A stretch of 64,000 nt of DNA, from positions 2,108,001 to 2,172,000 of the forward strand of contig JBCAMK010000005.1 of the NCBI GenBank assembly GCA_038503065.1. Reading direction: 5' to 3'. Below the pieces are notes generated by a model that ran no database searches, was not told the DNA's origin, and saw nothing but the letters and a program-made list of their open reading frames with translations. Position 1 is the first letter of the stretch, and every line of letters begins with the position of its first letter. The stretch is from Paragyromitra xinjiangensis (Eukaryota > Ascomycota > Pezizomycetes > Pezizales > Discinaceae). Shown here in pieces: positions 1 through 11,922 of the stretch. A program made the position numbers and the translations under genes.

Positions 1-1639
1 CAGACACGTTCGCGATCAAAGCTGGACGTCATCCTATTCGTGAAAAGATACACAAGGATCGATTTATCCCAAACGACGTTTATGCAAGCCAACAGTCTAG
101 GTGAGTCGAATTCCTGGAAAAAGCCGCAATGTCCAAGCCTTCTCGGGTGATTTTTGGAACAGGAAATAGTGATACAAGCCTGGAACTACTCTTCAGCCTT
201 TTTACTGTTTATTTTTTTTGCTTTTGTGTGTGGGTGTGGGGGTAACTAACGGGGAAGCCCTTTGACAGATTTCAGATAATCACTGGTACGTTCTATTGGG
301 CCAAATTGACTGTTACACATGACAACCAGTGGCTCGGGTATCTAACGTATCTAACGCTCTCGTGATTTTCGAGGAGCAGGCTGCAACATGTCGGGGAAGG
401 TGCGCAGCTAGCTTTCATATATGAGTTGATATTGGTGGGTTGCTGAATAGTTATTGTTACCCCAGTCGACCTACCTGCGGTCGATCGCACTTACGGCGGT
501 AATTGCACAAATCGGATCATTGTAAGTGCCCTGTTTTTTTCAGCCCTGAAGAGACAAAGTTGAGTTAGAGTACCTACTACCGTTTCCTTAGCGTCCCGGC
601 TCAGTACGCCTCCTTTCCCATCACACTGCAGCTTTTTGCGCGTGTCTCGATGGACGACGGGATCGAAGCTAACGCCTCTACTTTCGCTGCGGAAATGCGG
701 GAAACGGCATTTATTCTCCGTAATCTCGGCAAGGGGAGCTTGATCATTATGGACGAGCTTGGAAGAGGCACCAGTACCAGAGATGGGTTGGCGCTTGCCT
801 TGGCAGTCTGTGAGGCACTGATTGAGAGTAGGGCCTTTGTGTGGTTCGCGACGCACTTTAGGGATCTGGCAAGCATACTTGCTGAACGTGCTGGAGTAGT
901 CAATTTGCACTTGCAGGTCGAGGTAGGTGCTTGACAACACTGTGTCGTAATCAAGACTTCTGCACTAAAGGCACTAAAGGCATTCCGAGGCTCGGATGGA
1001 ATTACCGAGAAGTGGCTGATATGGAGAGAGTCCAGATGAACGACCCGGATACTATGACAATGCTTTATAAAGTTGCAGATGGGAGCGTGCAGGATCAACA
1101 CTATGGTGCATCACAAAGCAACCAACTCCCCTATGAAACATCCAATGAGAAGTTTATGTCTTACTTACAATTGGTTAAACAAAATAGGTCTAGCTCTAGC
1201 CAGAATTGTTGGGCTCCCGCAGGACGTGCTTGAGAAAGCCACATTAGTGTCAAAGACTCTTTCCGAAAGGCTCGAGAAGCAGAAGCGCAAGTCAAGAGCA
1301 TTCCATCTTTCTAGAAGGAGAAACTTAGTTCTTAAGCTGAAGGAAACATTGATCCAAGCCAGAGATGGCAGCATGGAGGAAAATTCATTATTATCTTGGT
1401 TGGCTAAGGTACAAGATGAGTTTGTGAATAGGATGACAAAGTTATCAGAAGATATAGCTGCAGACGAGAGTGACGTAAGCGAGGGAGAAGAAGTAAAGGA
1501 AAAGAAAGCCCAACAGGGTGGTGGGATTGAAATTGCAAAAACCATGGTCGGCGGAGAGTCTGATTCGGATGGTGGGATGAATCAAGATGGAGATCTGGAT
1601 ACCAGCGCCGGGGAAGGCGATGGATCCTGGGAAGATTGA
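1..1639 (+). CDS. MSH4: MutS homologue 4 (meiotic crossover factor), 3' part only
   Basis: This is the C-terminal ATPase part of a MutS-family protein; the 5' end lies before the window. Joined exons are 3-100, 269-285, 380-399, 466-521, 592-922, 1027-1105 and 1188-1639 (reading frame starts at base 3), giving 350 residues. The Walker A motif TGCNMSGKS is split over two tiny exons (17 and 20 nt). Then follow the Walker B segment SLIIMDELGRGTS, the ATFATHF-type motif (here WFATHFRDL) and the C-terminal helix-turn-helix dimerisation region, ending in an acidic Ser/Asp/Glu tail. The spacing and the sequence VSMDDGIEANAS fit MSH4 better than MSH2, 3, 5 or 6. MSH4 pairs with MSH5 as a sliding clamp that stabilises meiotic Holliday junctions in the ZMM crossover pathway. 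The family call is firm; the exact paralogue is very likely, judged from the ATPase region alone. Confidence 0.88.
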
Positions 1640-3036
1640 TAAAAAAACGGTCGGAAAGACTATTGGCACAACTAATCTACAACCACAGATGCAAGTGGTG
1701 GAGGACACAGAAATAAATTTCCTGAAATATATTGGCTTTAACACTACATTGTGTACTCTCATACTCTAGCTGTGGGGATGCTGTGCATGGAAACATTCTA
1801 TGCAGAGCTCAGCCTTGGTGGGATACTTCGGCCTCAACCGGAAGCAATATATCTTCTACCAACCTTCATCATTTATCACCCATGCCATTATGATACCCCA
1901 ATACAAGACCCACACGTTCTAGACATCAGTCCACACCCCGGGTCTAAGCCACAAATGAGGTTGCCGAAGTTAGCATGGAGATCATTATTATAAACGGAAT
2001 ACGGAGCATGACGACTAGTTAATAAGGCATATCATTCCTAAAAGACATCTACCTCTAACGCCCATGCCGGTCAGCTCTGTCCGGAATGACGCGGACTTGC
2101 TTTTCGGTAATTCTGGCCGCCGCTCGGACTTAAGTGGCCATGAGTTCGAGATAGATTAATATCCGGGGAAGATCTCGTTCGCTGTGTTTTGTTACGCCAT
2201 CCGTGGAACTATTAACCCATGGCAGTTTTTTTTGTAGTGTGACCCGCTGTGTGGGTACATATAATATTCTGACCCCTGTAGAGATGCTCTAGACCCTCTT
2301 ACGCTAAGAATAAATCTGCACGTAAGAACTAGTCATGTGTTATCTCTATTTTTTGATTACAGAGGGAGGTTCTGTCTTCTAGAGCTGCAAGCGATGTTAT
2401 AACGTCCCTGCGGATTAAATGTATGGGGGTTTAAATGGTGGAGATGAGGAGCAGGGGTTTGTGATGAGCGTTAAATGTTTAAACATCGCATCACCAGAAC
2501 TCACTCGACAGTTACAAGTGTGGTAGTCTGCAATTGATTGATTGATTGATTGATTCATTAAGTGCATCCAATGGTAATCGGCGAGAAAGACAATGTAGTA
2601 GTTGGTTGGTCACAGCTTTTGTAGATACCCTTCGTGAATGAGCTTATCGCTTCAACGGATCTCACAGTATTAGCCTTTACTTAGAAGTAATTTAACTACC
2701 TTTGTGTCACTCAATGAAGCGCTTAATCACTGGGAAAAACAAATATCCAAACTATCACCTTCCAAAATTTGTTTTTAGAATATCTGAGACTGGGAAGAGA
2801 CATATACACAACATTCAACCAAGACAACAGCCCTCTTTACACAAGCCCACCAATAAACAAGCATCATTTCTAACGTAAAAAGCCACAAAATACTCCAAAG
2901 AAAAGGATCTACCATTTTATCTCCAAGTCCACCTCCATCATTACCGACTCCCTCCCCCATCACCTCTTTCAAAAAAACTTTTAACCCCCCTTACCAACCC
3001 GCCTAAACCCCACCTCGTCCTCCATGACCACAACCG
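1640..3036. other. Convergent spacer between MSH4 and eIF2B-gamma
   Basis: About 1.4 kb between two convergent genes, so it holds both 3' untranslated regions. I see no convincing coding exon. It contains a short tetranucleotide microsatellite of the ATTG type at 2533-2555 and is otherwise AT-rich unique sequence. Confidence 0.6.
2533..2555. repeat. (ATTG)n microsatellite
   Basis: Between five and six perfect copies of the tetranucleotide ATTG lie in the spacer downstream of MSH4. It is a simple repeat with no evident function. Confidence 0.85.
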
Positions 3037-5117
3037 TCAGGGTTCCACCGAATCCGTAACCTTCGTAACCTTCGCCGGCGCTCCTGCAGCCTTCAGGATT
3101 TTCGCAGCCTTCGCCAGATCAACCTCCTTCGTCGGCTCCGGGTTCGGTGTTGCCATCGGTGGCGGTGGTGCAGGGGTGAGTTCTCCAGCCCTTACGATTT
3201 CCGCGGCTGCCGTAAGATCGACAGACTTAACTTGTTCGGAGACTTTTGTCGGGCCCGGAGTCGGGGTCGCAGTTGATGGGGGAGCGAGTGTGCCCCCGGT
3301 TTCGCCAGTTTCTTCATCCTCGGAGTCATCGGCTTCATGTGGGTCGGAGTCGTCGGAATCGGAGTAGGCGCCCGAAGGGTCGAGACCGGACGCATCGGAT
3401 GCGTAAGCGCCATCAAGGCCAGTGAAGGCAACAAAACGCTCGTTTTTAGCTTCGGCTATAGGGAGTTAGTGTTTGCTTTTTAGGTGTGGGATGGTGGTAT
3501 TTACCTCCTTCTTCGACTATGAAGCCTTCTGCGACTTCACAGTCTTTTAGGTTCGCTTTCACTCCCACGATTGCTTTCCGCCCGATTGTGCAGCCTTCTA
3601 GTTTTGCGCCTTCTGCTACAGAGGCGCCGTCCATGAGTACACAGCCGGTTAACCGTACGCCTTTACCGATACTTACGCCACTGCCGAGGACGGAGCGTTT
3701 TATAAGTGCTTTTTCTCCGATGGAGACTTTGTCAGCGATGAGACAGTCGAAACTAGTCACCTTCGCTTTCGGATCGATCGACGCGGACGGATCGATCTTG
3801 ATCTGAGTGGAGGGTACCGACGGGTCACTTTTTGCGAGATGCAGCGAGGTAAACAGATATAGGTGGACCGTGTCAACCCGGCGAATAAACGCCGTCGGTG
3901 CAGACGGGAGGTACGCCGTAATAGACGGGATCTTAACCCGCGCTTTACTCCGCGGTGCAGCAGCCGCAATCGCCATTGCCTCTTTTGACGTCCCTGGTAC
4001 GCGGGATGCAAAGAGATGCTCGGCTCCCTCGTTGCTGGATAGTGTGGATGGATTGCGTTTTCGCGTTGAGCTCATACCACCGACTTCATACCGCTCGCTG
4101 ACTCCATCCTCTGAGTCGTCGTCTCCGCCTTCAGCACTACCCTGCAAGATCTCGAGTAGTCCCAGCCGCTCCGCGAGACGCTGGTTCTGCCAGCATGATT
4201 TCGACCACCATGGTAGCACGTCCTCTCGGATAGAATTCAGCTTCGGATTCCGCTCAATAAAGCGGAGTACCCAATGAGGGAAGAAATAAATCCCACTATC
4301 CCTCTTCGTCGCGAATAGCTGTAAATTCGGATGCTTCCTGACCAAACCATCCCTCAGCCCAACCTCCGGAGCAGCTCCTCCATCACCCTTCATCTGGTCT
4401 CCAGGAGTCGTAAAAAGCAACTGCGATAAACTCCCAGCAGCAGAACTATCACCAACTTTCCCAGCCCTCGCTGCATTCCCCATAGGCGCCAAAGCAACAA
4501 AATCCGTTTCCTGGCCCTTCACAGCGCCCTCTCCTCGTGTTTCATACCAAACGCCGAGACCCCCACGGCGGCCTTCGTCCGCGTCTCCGACCTTGCGGCT
4601 ACGTCGACTCCGTAGTCCCATGTCGGAGTCGAAACCGGCTTGCTCGACCATCCAGAGCTGTGCGACTTCTTGGGCATCGAGGTTGGTGACGAGGTCGCAG
4701 GGGAGGACGGCAAAGTCGGTTTTGATCCAGCCTTTTTTGTAGGCGATGCGGAGGACGTCGGCCGTGCCGAGGTTGTCGTTGAGGGAGGAGGCGGGCTCGA
4801 CTTGGATGTAGGTTGTTGATTTTTGGAGACGGTGGGAGCGGAGGTAGGATTGGATGGCGGGGTGGTGTTCGGTCAGTGTTAGGATCAGGATTGCTGGGGT
4901 GGGGTTAGTGGGGTGGCTGTGGCTGTGGTGGGGGAGGAGTCATACATTCGAAACCAGCTTTCTCGCACCACTCGAGAGGGTAGTGGAGCATCGGTTTATT
5001 CGCTATGGGAAGCAAGGCTTTCGGCAGGTCTTCTGCCCCCGTGAAGGGGTAGAGAGAAGTGCCAGGGCCACATAGGATCACAGCTTGGAAGCCGATGGAG
5101 GGATGGGCGGAGGGCAT
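3037..5117 (-). CDS. GCD1: Translation initiation factor eIF2B subunit gamma
   Basis: This encodes the gamma subunit of eIF2B, the GDP-GTP exchange factor for eIF2, which works with epsilon as the catalytic subcomplex in the cytosol. Exons on the minus strand are 4946-5117, 3505-4893 and 3037-3455, giving 659 residues. The N-terminus has the nucleotidyl-transferase-like fold: GFQAVILCGPGTSLYPF at about residues 9-25, then ALLPIANKPMLHYPLEW. Left-handed beta-helix hexapeptide repeats lie at about 430-515 (IADKVSIGEKALIKRSVLG). The third exon adds an acidic, Pro/Ala-rich tail of about 140 residues, which makes the protein longer than yeast Gcd1 (about 580). The start was chosen at the Met just before the conserved strand; in-frame Met codons upstream are possible. 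HEL2 follows on the same strand 200 bp upstream, and both act in translation control, although co-regulation is only a guess. Confidence 0.92.
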
Positions 5118-5316
5118 TTTGGTGGATGAAGAGAGAGATGGCGGGGTGTGGTGGGGTGGCATTTGGACAAGAGCGGGTAACTCTTCTTCCCTGCTCGTCA
5201 ATCCGAGTGATAATGCGTGATTGTATTGCACCAATATCAGAATACATCCCCATCACTAGAGAATACAAATCAGAACTCTAGCTACATCCAACTCAAGATC
5301 CTCAGTTCTCCTCCCT

Positions 5317-7947
5317 CTACAGCCCCACATGAAATAACATCTGCTTCCCCTTCCCTTTCTTCTTCTTCCCCTGTCCACTCCCACCTCCATACCCTTCACT
5401 CTCACTCGGCTCCTCGCTTCTATCCTCGCCATTCCCACCAGCACCCCATGCCCCCGCTTGTGGTACTGGTGCACCGTTATACGCCGCATACGGATCCTTC
5501 TTCTTAATCGGGCCCCACCCTGGCGGCGGCGGCGGCTTCACCGGTAAACTCGGAAACTCATCTGTACCCCTTACCTTCCCTCCAGTAGCTACCGCCCCAG
5601 ACGCAACCCACGGCGTCGGCGCATGTGCCCCAGGACCTTTTCGATTCACTGACCTTGTCACAGGCGTGGTCGACGGCGTAGACGAGGAAGACGGTACATT
5701 CGCAGCAGCACCCCACGCGCCCTGTCGAGCGGTGGTAGAACGTGCCGAGTGCGACGTCGACGATTTTAGCTTCAACAAACGGGAGGAATTCGGGCCTGCA
5801 GCAGCAGCAGCAGCAGCAGACGACGATGTCCCTACGAATGGAGGATAATCTTCATTCACAGCTCTCCAGTCATTCCAAGCACGCAGTAGCTCACGACGTT
5901 TTGTCTCGTCTTCGAAGAGCTCGGCGAGTTCTCGGGTTAGCACACCGAGTTCGGGTGCTTTGACGTCGAATAGGGTCCAGAAGTTGTCGACGAGGCCGCT
6001 GGCGGTTAGGGCGCCCCGACTGAAACGGCTGATTTCTGTTTTGAAGATCTTCATTTTTTGTTCGTTGTAGTGGAGGAGCGTAGATGCTCTTTCAATGACT
6101 GCTGCGTGGCGTCTATGTGTGTTAGTATTGTAGAGACCTGGGGGTTTGGGTGGTACTTACAATTTCCTAGTGTCGTTTGTAACAGGTCTGTTGCCTGGCA
6201 ACCCCGTTGCTGTTTCCGGCGCTGGTCGGGGTGGTGCTAACGGCGGGAACGCAACTTGTGCCGGTGCAGGTCGGGGTGGTGCTAATGGCGGGAACGCAAC
6301 TTGTGCCGGCGCAACCTCAGGTGCTGGCCGAGCTAGTGGCAGCGACGGGAATGCCGGCGTTGCTTCAGGTGCCGGCCGAGCCGGTGCAAGCGGCGGGAAA
6401 GCCGCTTGAGCCCCAGGAACTGTTGCTACCGGTGGTTCTGCGGGCCGTGCGGGTGGACGAGCGGGTGGCTGAACAGCGGTAGTCATACTCTGTACCGGCC
6501 TAGGGGCGGCCTGCGGTGGTGGCCGTGGTGGAGGGACTGACTCTGTTAATTGTCCTCCGAAGGTTCTTGATGTTGTAGACTGCGCGCTTTGTACAGCGAG
6601 GGTTCGGTGGTATGCTAATTCTGCTCTACTCATCTGCTGCTCTGTCCTGATCGGTGCTTCCTCCCTCTCCTGTTGCCCACGACCGTCATTACGACGCCGT
6701 CGTCCCCCGCCATGGTCTTGTGAGTCTGCGAATGATCTCATGTCGATGCGTCTTGCGTCTCGTCTTGCGTTCTTGGATAAACCGTTTGGGTGTACTTCTA
6801 GTTGGTGGGCCTTAAGGTCGACCTCGTTCTCGAATACAACGAATTTCTTCTCCATACATTCTTCGTCTACACATATAAAGTGGTCTTTTGCAAAGTGTGC
6901 AGCGAGGGCATTGTAGTCGATATAATACTGTTGCTGTGCAGTTGGATTACGTCTATCGCAGATATGGCAGCGCTCGTGTCTATCTCGACAATGTGTAAAC
7001 AGCTCATCGGAGGAGTAGAATCTCTGCCGACAGAAACCACATTCTGGGTGGCCCTTGAAGCCAGATTGGTTTTCGGAGCCAGGTTGATCATCGCCGGTGC
7101 GTTCGTGTTTACGGAGCTCGGCGGGTGTGAATAGAGTGTGTTCGTGTGTAAAGACCTTTTTATTCCGTGAGCAGAGGTCGCAGAGGACTCTATGGTGAAC
7201 GTTCCTAACGTGACCGTGGAGGTCAGGCCAGCCTCGTAGTGCCTGGTCACAGGATTCGTCAGGGCAGTTGTAGCGGAGCAGGAGTGTCGTATCGTCGCAT
7301 ATCGATTGGTCGTCGTATTTAATCCCCAGGGCGTCATTTTGACTGACGATGTCGGTTTCTTTAAACTCTAGGAACCGTTTCGTCTCGTCTTTTGAAAAGA
7401 TGACCCATTCCGCCTCCGTCTGTTTGTAATGTTAGCCACCGTCCTACAAGCCACCTAAGATATATAGTCTCACTCGACAATGCGCGCACGCCTTATTCTT
7501 ATACAACGCCCTCATCCGCAGCGCACAAATATGGCAAGTAACATGATTACACGGCGCAATGGCTGAATAAATAACCGGATCTGCACAAATGAAGCAAACT
7601 GGGGACTCAGAATCCGACGCCGCCTCATCAGCATCAGGCTTCACTTCCGCAGGTGTCTTTGGTCCTGACGGCCCCTGAAGAACCGTTTCTCCCACCAACG
7701 GAACTGTCTCCTCCGATCCTGGACTTTCCTGTGGCCGATTCTGCTGCTGGTTACGTCCGTCCCGCCTTCTATCGCCTCCCCGTTGTCTACGGGAACTGTC
7801 CCGGAAGTCGCCCGTGGCTCCACTACCGCGCGACCCACTACGTCCTCCTCTGCCGCGACCTCGGTATCCGCCGCGGGGTGCTGCATTGGCGGCACTGGGC
7901 TGGGTGGGTGCTTGTGGGGGGACGACGGGAGTAGTAGTTGAAGCCAT
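5317..7947 (-). CDS. HEL2: E3 ubiquitin ligase Hel2/ZNF598 (ribosome collision sensor)
   Basis: Hel2/ZNF598 ubiquitinates small-subunit ribosomal proteins on collided ribosomes and starts ribosome-associated quality control. Exons on the minus strand are 7474-7947, 6161-7419 and 5317-6112, giving 842 residues. An RGG-rich N-terminus precedes a RING domain at about 118-158 (CFICADPV, CNHVTCHIC, CAHCR). It is followed by the typical series of C2H2 fingers to about residue 345 (NCPDESC, CDLC, CGFCRQRFYSSDELFTHC, CHIC). The middle is Pro/Ala-rich and holds a duplicated 15-residue unit. The C-terminal third has a helical region (SRFSRGALTASGLVDNFW), a poly-Ala run, the motif DEFPSLP and a Lys-rich end. 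Length and domain order match the family (yeast 639, human 904). It is divergent from VMA2. Confidence 0.92.
5803..5822 (-). repeat. GCA/CAG trinucleotide run encoding poly-Ala in HEL2
   Basis: A run of about seven GCA/CAG units lies inside the last HEL2 exon and is read as Ala codons (seven consecutive Ala). Such codon runs often vary in length between strains. Confidence 0.75.
6224..6313 (-). repeat. Tandem duplication of a 45-bp unit in HEL2
   Basis: Two head-to-tail 45-bp units (6224-6268 and 6269-6313) differ at only two positions. They lie in frame in HEL2, each encoding the 15-residue unit APAQVAFPPLAPPRP, so the repeat adds to the proline-rich linker without breaking the frame. A more diverged copy of the same pattern follows at about 6314-6410. 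Confidence 0.85.
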
Positions 7948-8635
7948 GGCTTGGGGGGTTTGCTTTAGAGGGGTTTTGGAGACTGGGATTGGAATTGAAG
8001 CTGTAGGATAGGGAAAGGCTGTAGAGTGGAGGGGGGTTTTGGAGAAAGAATTGGAGATTCGAAGGGTCGTGTTTTAAAGGGTTTTTGGAAAAAAGAGATG
8101 AGATGAGGGGGCCTGATTTGTAGTTGAATTTGGGGTTAGGGGATGTGGGGATGTGTCATTAACGGGAATATGTCAGCCTCATCTTATCTACTCAGCCTGA
8201 GATGACTGCAATCAATGCAGTAGAAGTTTGTGGTTGATTCTCCACGGATTAGAATACAGAGATGAGGAGAACTCGATCCTTGAGTAGTATCGAGAGAAGA
8301 GAAGAAGAGAAGAAGAAGAGAACAGAAGAAGAATGAACAGAAGAACAGAAGATCGGTCACGCGCAATCGTCACTCGCTGTGGCTGACTAATGAGGCTCTT
8401 CGGATGAAACTGTGGCTGATCAACAGTCTTGGCATCCAACTGCCACGCCACGCCACGTGATGACGGCGGGGGTCTCAACACCCAAACTGAACAATCCCGT
8501 CATCTGCTGCTTGTTTCCATTCGCGGTACCCTCCTCCTCCTTGTTTATCACCTTCCCCTCCCTCAAGACTATACCCCCCCCACCCACTACCACCCCTACA
8601 TACCACTTCCGAATCTCAAATTTACCGTCCGGAAG
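7948..8635. other. Divergent promoter region HEL2/VMA2
   Basis: About 690 bp separate the start codons of HEL2 (-) and VMA2 (+), so both promoters and 5' untranslated regions lie here. A purine tract (GAAGA-rich, about 8290-8350) sits in the middle and a C-rich tract (about 8571-8600) lies just upstream of VMA2. No coding exon is visible. Confidence 0.6.
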
Positions 8636-10769
8636 ATGGTTGGCGATCCACGGATGTCAGCCCAAGAGGTGTGTCGCCGAGAGCATATCTCTACCCACAA
8701 AACCCATGTCCCTCCAGGAGCTGACCGAAATATCCCTTGTCGTATATAGGCCTTTGCTATCAACGCGGCTGCTGTTACACGCAATTATGGAGTACGCATA
8801 TCTCGAGGGGTTCTCCAAATTTTAAGCTAATCGGGTTGCTAGGTCAATCCCAGAATCAACTACAACACGGTAGCTGGTGTCAATGGGCCTCTAGTTATTC
8901 TAGGTATTTGATGCCACTCAACGAATCGTCATATGAGGTCTTGGAGCAATTCCCGTTCGTCTGAGCTCGTATCTGCAGCTCCAGCCCTATGGAATTGCTC
9001 CTAACTCAATTAGCCTGCTCTGAAACCAAGCTAACCTCCTCGTAAGATAATGTTAAATTTCCCCGCTACAATGAGGTTGGTTCCCCAAATATATCTCATT
9101 TCTTGACCAGCTCGGCTAAGCTCACCATATCCAGATTGTAAACCTCACTCTCCCCGACGGAACCAAGCGTGCTGGTCAGGTGTTGGAAGTGCGTGGTAGC
9201 AGGGCCGTCGTCCAGGTCTTCGAGGGTACTTCCGGTATTGATGTCCGCAAAACAACCGTCGAGTTCACAGGACAGAATCTCAAGATTCCTGTCTCGGAGG
9301 ACATGCTGGGTCGTATCTTTGATGGCTCGGGTAGAGCTATCGATAAGGGTCCGAAGGTGTTTGCCGAGGACTATCTGGATATCAATGGATCTCCTATCAA
9401 TCCGTACTCGCGTGTCTATCCCGAGGAAATGATCTCGACGGGCATTAGTGCTATCGATACCATGAACTCTGTTGGCAAGTCTATCCAACCTTTCATGTGG
9501 TAGATTCATTGGATAGTAGAGTAGCTCTACGGAATGACGTAGCTAACGGAGTTTACGTAATATAGCTCGTGGTCAGAAAATCCCCATCTTCTCTGCTGCT
9601 GGTCTGCCGCATAATGAAATCGCCGCACAGATCTGTCGTCAGGCTGGTCTTGTCAAGCGACCTGGAAACAACAAGGGTGTTCACGATGGTCACGACGACA
9701 ATTTCTCGATTGTGTTTGCGGCTATGGGTGTCAACTTGGAGACCAGTCGTTTCTTCACACGTGATTTCGAGGAGAACGGTTCTTTGGAGAAGGTTACTTT
9801 GTTTTTGAACTTGGCGAATGACCCTACGTATGTTCTCAAGAATCCTAGGACACCTTGAAGATGAGTGATGGCTGACCATCATGCTGCAGTATCGAACGTA
9901 TCATCACACCTAGATTAGCATTGACAACTGCTGAGTACTTTGCCTACCAGCTAGAGAAGCACGTCTTGGTCATTCTCACAGATTTGTCTGCCTATTGTGA
10001 CGCTCTTCGTGAGGTTTCCGCCGCACGTGAAGAGGTGCCAGGTCGTCGTGGTTACCCAGGTTACATGTACACGGATTTGTCTACTATCTACGAACGTGCA
10101 GGTCGTGTTGAAGGCCGTAACGGCTCTATCACCCAGATCCCAATTTTGACCATGCCTAACGACGGTTTGTTCCTCAAATTCCCAAAATCATAACACAAAC
10201 TAACTCCGCTAGATATCACTCATCCCATCCCTGATCTCACTGGCTACATCACCGAAGGTCAGATCTTCGTCGATCGTCAACTCCACAACCGCGGCATCTA
10301 CCCTCCGATCAACGTCCTCCCCTCCCTCTCACGTCTAATGAAGTCTGCCATCGGTGAAGGTATGACACGCAAAGACCACAGTGATGTCTCGAACCAGCTG
10401 TACGCCAAATACGCCATCGGACGTGACGCTGCAGCTATGAAGGCTGTCGTCGGTGAAGAGGCGCTCAGTGCAGAAGACAAGCTCTCGCTCGAGTTCCTCG
10501 AGAAATTTGAGCGCAGTTTCATCGCCCAGGGAGCGTACGAGAGCAGAACCATCTTTGAGAGCCTCGATCTTGCATGGAGTCTGCTCAGGATCTACCCTAA
10601 GGAGCTGCTGAACAGAATTCCAGCGAAGGTGATTAGCGAGTTTTACGCGAGAAGTGGAAGTAAAGGAAAGGGTAAGGAGAAGGAGCGGGAGAGAGCCCCC
10701 GGGGAAGGGAAGGATACGAGAGATAATAGTGGCGAGGGACCGGCGGAGGAAAACTTGATTGAAACTTAG
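8636..10769 (+). CDS. VMA2: Vacuolar H+-ATPase V1 subunit B
   Basis: This is the non-catalytic nucleotide-binding B subunit of the V1 sector, which acidifies vacuole and Golgi. Eight exons: 8636-8668, 8750-8791, 8843-8903, 9047-9075, 9135-9474, 9566-9827, 9890-10164 and 10213-10769, giving 532 residues. Conserved stretches are [20 protein letters not shown] near the N-terminus, [73 protein letters not shown] and [19 protein letters not shown]. The first four exons are only 29-61 nt. Intron 5 (9475-9565) must use a GC donor (GCAAGT) to restore the conserved NSVARGQK. The tail after the conserved end is a Lys/Glu-rich extension of about 40 residues. The start ATG gives [11 protein letters not shown], which matches the usual fungal N-terminus. 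Confidence 0.95.
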
Positions 10770-11400
10770 GGCTAGGTGTTAGAGTAGGGAGGATTACTGT
10801 ATAGGAGGAAGGGAAGAGGGGTTTGCATTGGTGGGGTAGTGAAAGTTAGCTTTTGCTTATTTGGTTCCATTTTTTTATTCTTTTTCATCTTGCTTAGCCT
10901 GAGAATTGAAATCCCGCCTTTGGTAATATGTACTGTACTGTTCGTGCTGTTTATGCTACTTGAACTAAGGTACAGATTTTGCGTGACAATACCAATTTGG
11001 AGCTTAGTTTGCTCTAGCCCTGTTAAGGGTGAGTTTTCTTGTTTCTAGGAAGAGCTTGTGGTAGGTCATGGTGGATCACTCGTTTTAGCTGTAGGTGGTG
11101 TCAGCACAAGTTCAACTTCCAAGTACTAGGCTCCAGCTGTAATACTAGAAGTTTCGAAGACTTTGTAGGGGTTACACCCCAATATTATCCTTGGGACTAT
11201 TGCGGTTGTCCGCGGTACGGTACGGACTGTTCATAAGTAGTAGACTATAAACAGGTCTACCTATATACATAAGTGAAGGAAAAGAGCAGGACCTGGAGAT
11301 TGCCATGCTAAACTTTACTCACAGCGCACCAATCGAGAAAATTACGTAAGAGAACCCCAAGGCGCCACCAGTGACCTGCATGTAACTGATCCTAAGTAAT
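10770..11400. other. Spacer after VMA2
   Basis: This holds the VMA2 3' untranslated region and then unique AT-rich sequence up to the inverted-repeat element at 11401. Short open frames here have no family features, and I see nothing else. Confidence 0.55.
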
Positions 11401-11922
11401 ATATATGTCCTGACCCGTTTTCCATTATGGCCCGTTTACAAACCGTTTGGCCTATTTACAAATGGGATCACTCTGAACACCGGCTGGCCCATCTACAAAG
11501 TGAAACTAAAAGATGGCCGATATTCAAAATTTCACCAAGGTAAAATTTCTCTTCTCCCCCAACCACCACCTCCCGGACCTCTAATTACAGCTGTACCTTG
11601 CTGTAATTAATGGATTCGGCCATGCCATTTTTTCTTCCCCCACAGTGCAACCCCACGGATATTGAATTTTCTGTGGCGAATAATTTGCTATCGAGGCTTA
11701 GCATAGCAAGATGCAACTGTATGTATGGTTTTGAGGCTAGGCTGATGCTTGGGTGTTGAAAAAGTTCCCAAGCTCACTTACAGATAGTGTATTCTTTGAA
11801 TATCGGTCATCTTTTAGTTTCACTTTGTAGATGGGCCGGCCGATGTTCAAAGTGATCCCATTTGTAAATAGGCCGACCGGTTTGTAAACGGGCCATAATG
11901 GAAGACGGGTCAGGGCATATAT
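11401..11922. mobile_element. Fold-back/MITE-like element with 128-bp terminal inverted repeats
   Basis: The left arm 11401-11528 is the reverse complement of the right arm 11795-11922 with about eight differences in 128 bp, nearly all C/T or G/A transitions. The 266-bp interior (11529-11794) has no coding capacity. Both ends start with ATATATG, so a TA-type target duplication cannot be separated from the repeat. Each arm contains four copies of a degenerate unit TGGCCNNTNTACAAA. The structure fits a non-autonomous fold-back or MITE element; no transposase is present, so its class is unknown. Confidence 0.75.
11428..11528. repeat. Four iterons TGGCCNNTNTACAAA in the left arm
   Basis: Copies lie at 11428-11442, 11448-11462, 11485-11499 and 11514-11528 (the last reads TGGCCGATATTCAAA). 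All are on the same strand with spacings of 20, 37 and 29 bp. The mirrored set is present in the right arm. Iterated units near transposon ends are often transposase-binding sites; here that is only inference. Confidence 0.7.

Noticed and set aside
10839..11236. Two overlapping short open frames after VMA2, one rich in Phe/Leu
   Set aside because: They sit in the 3' flank with no start context or family match; the hydrophobic composition reflects T-rich DNA.
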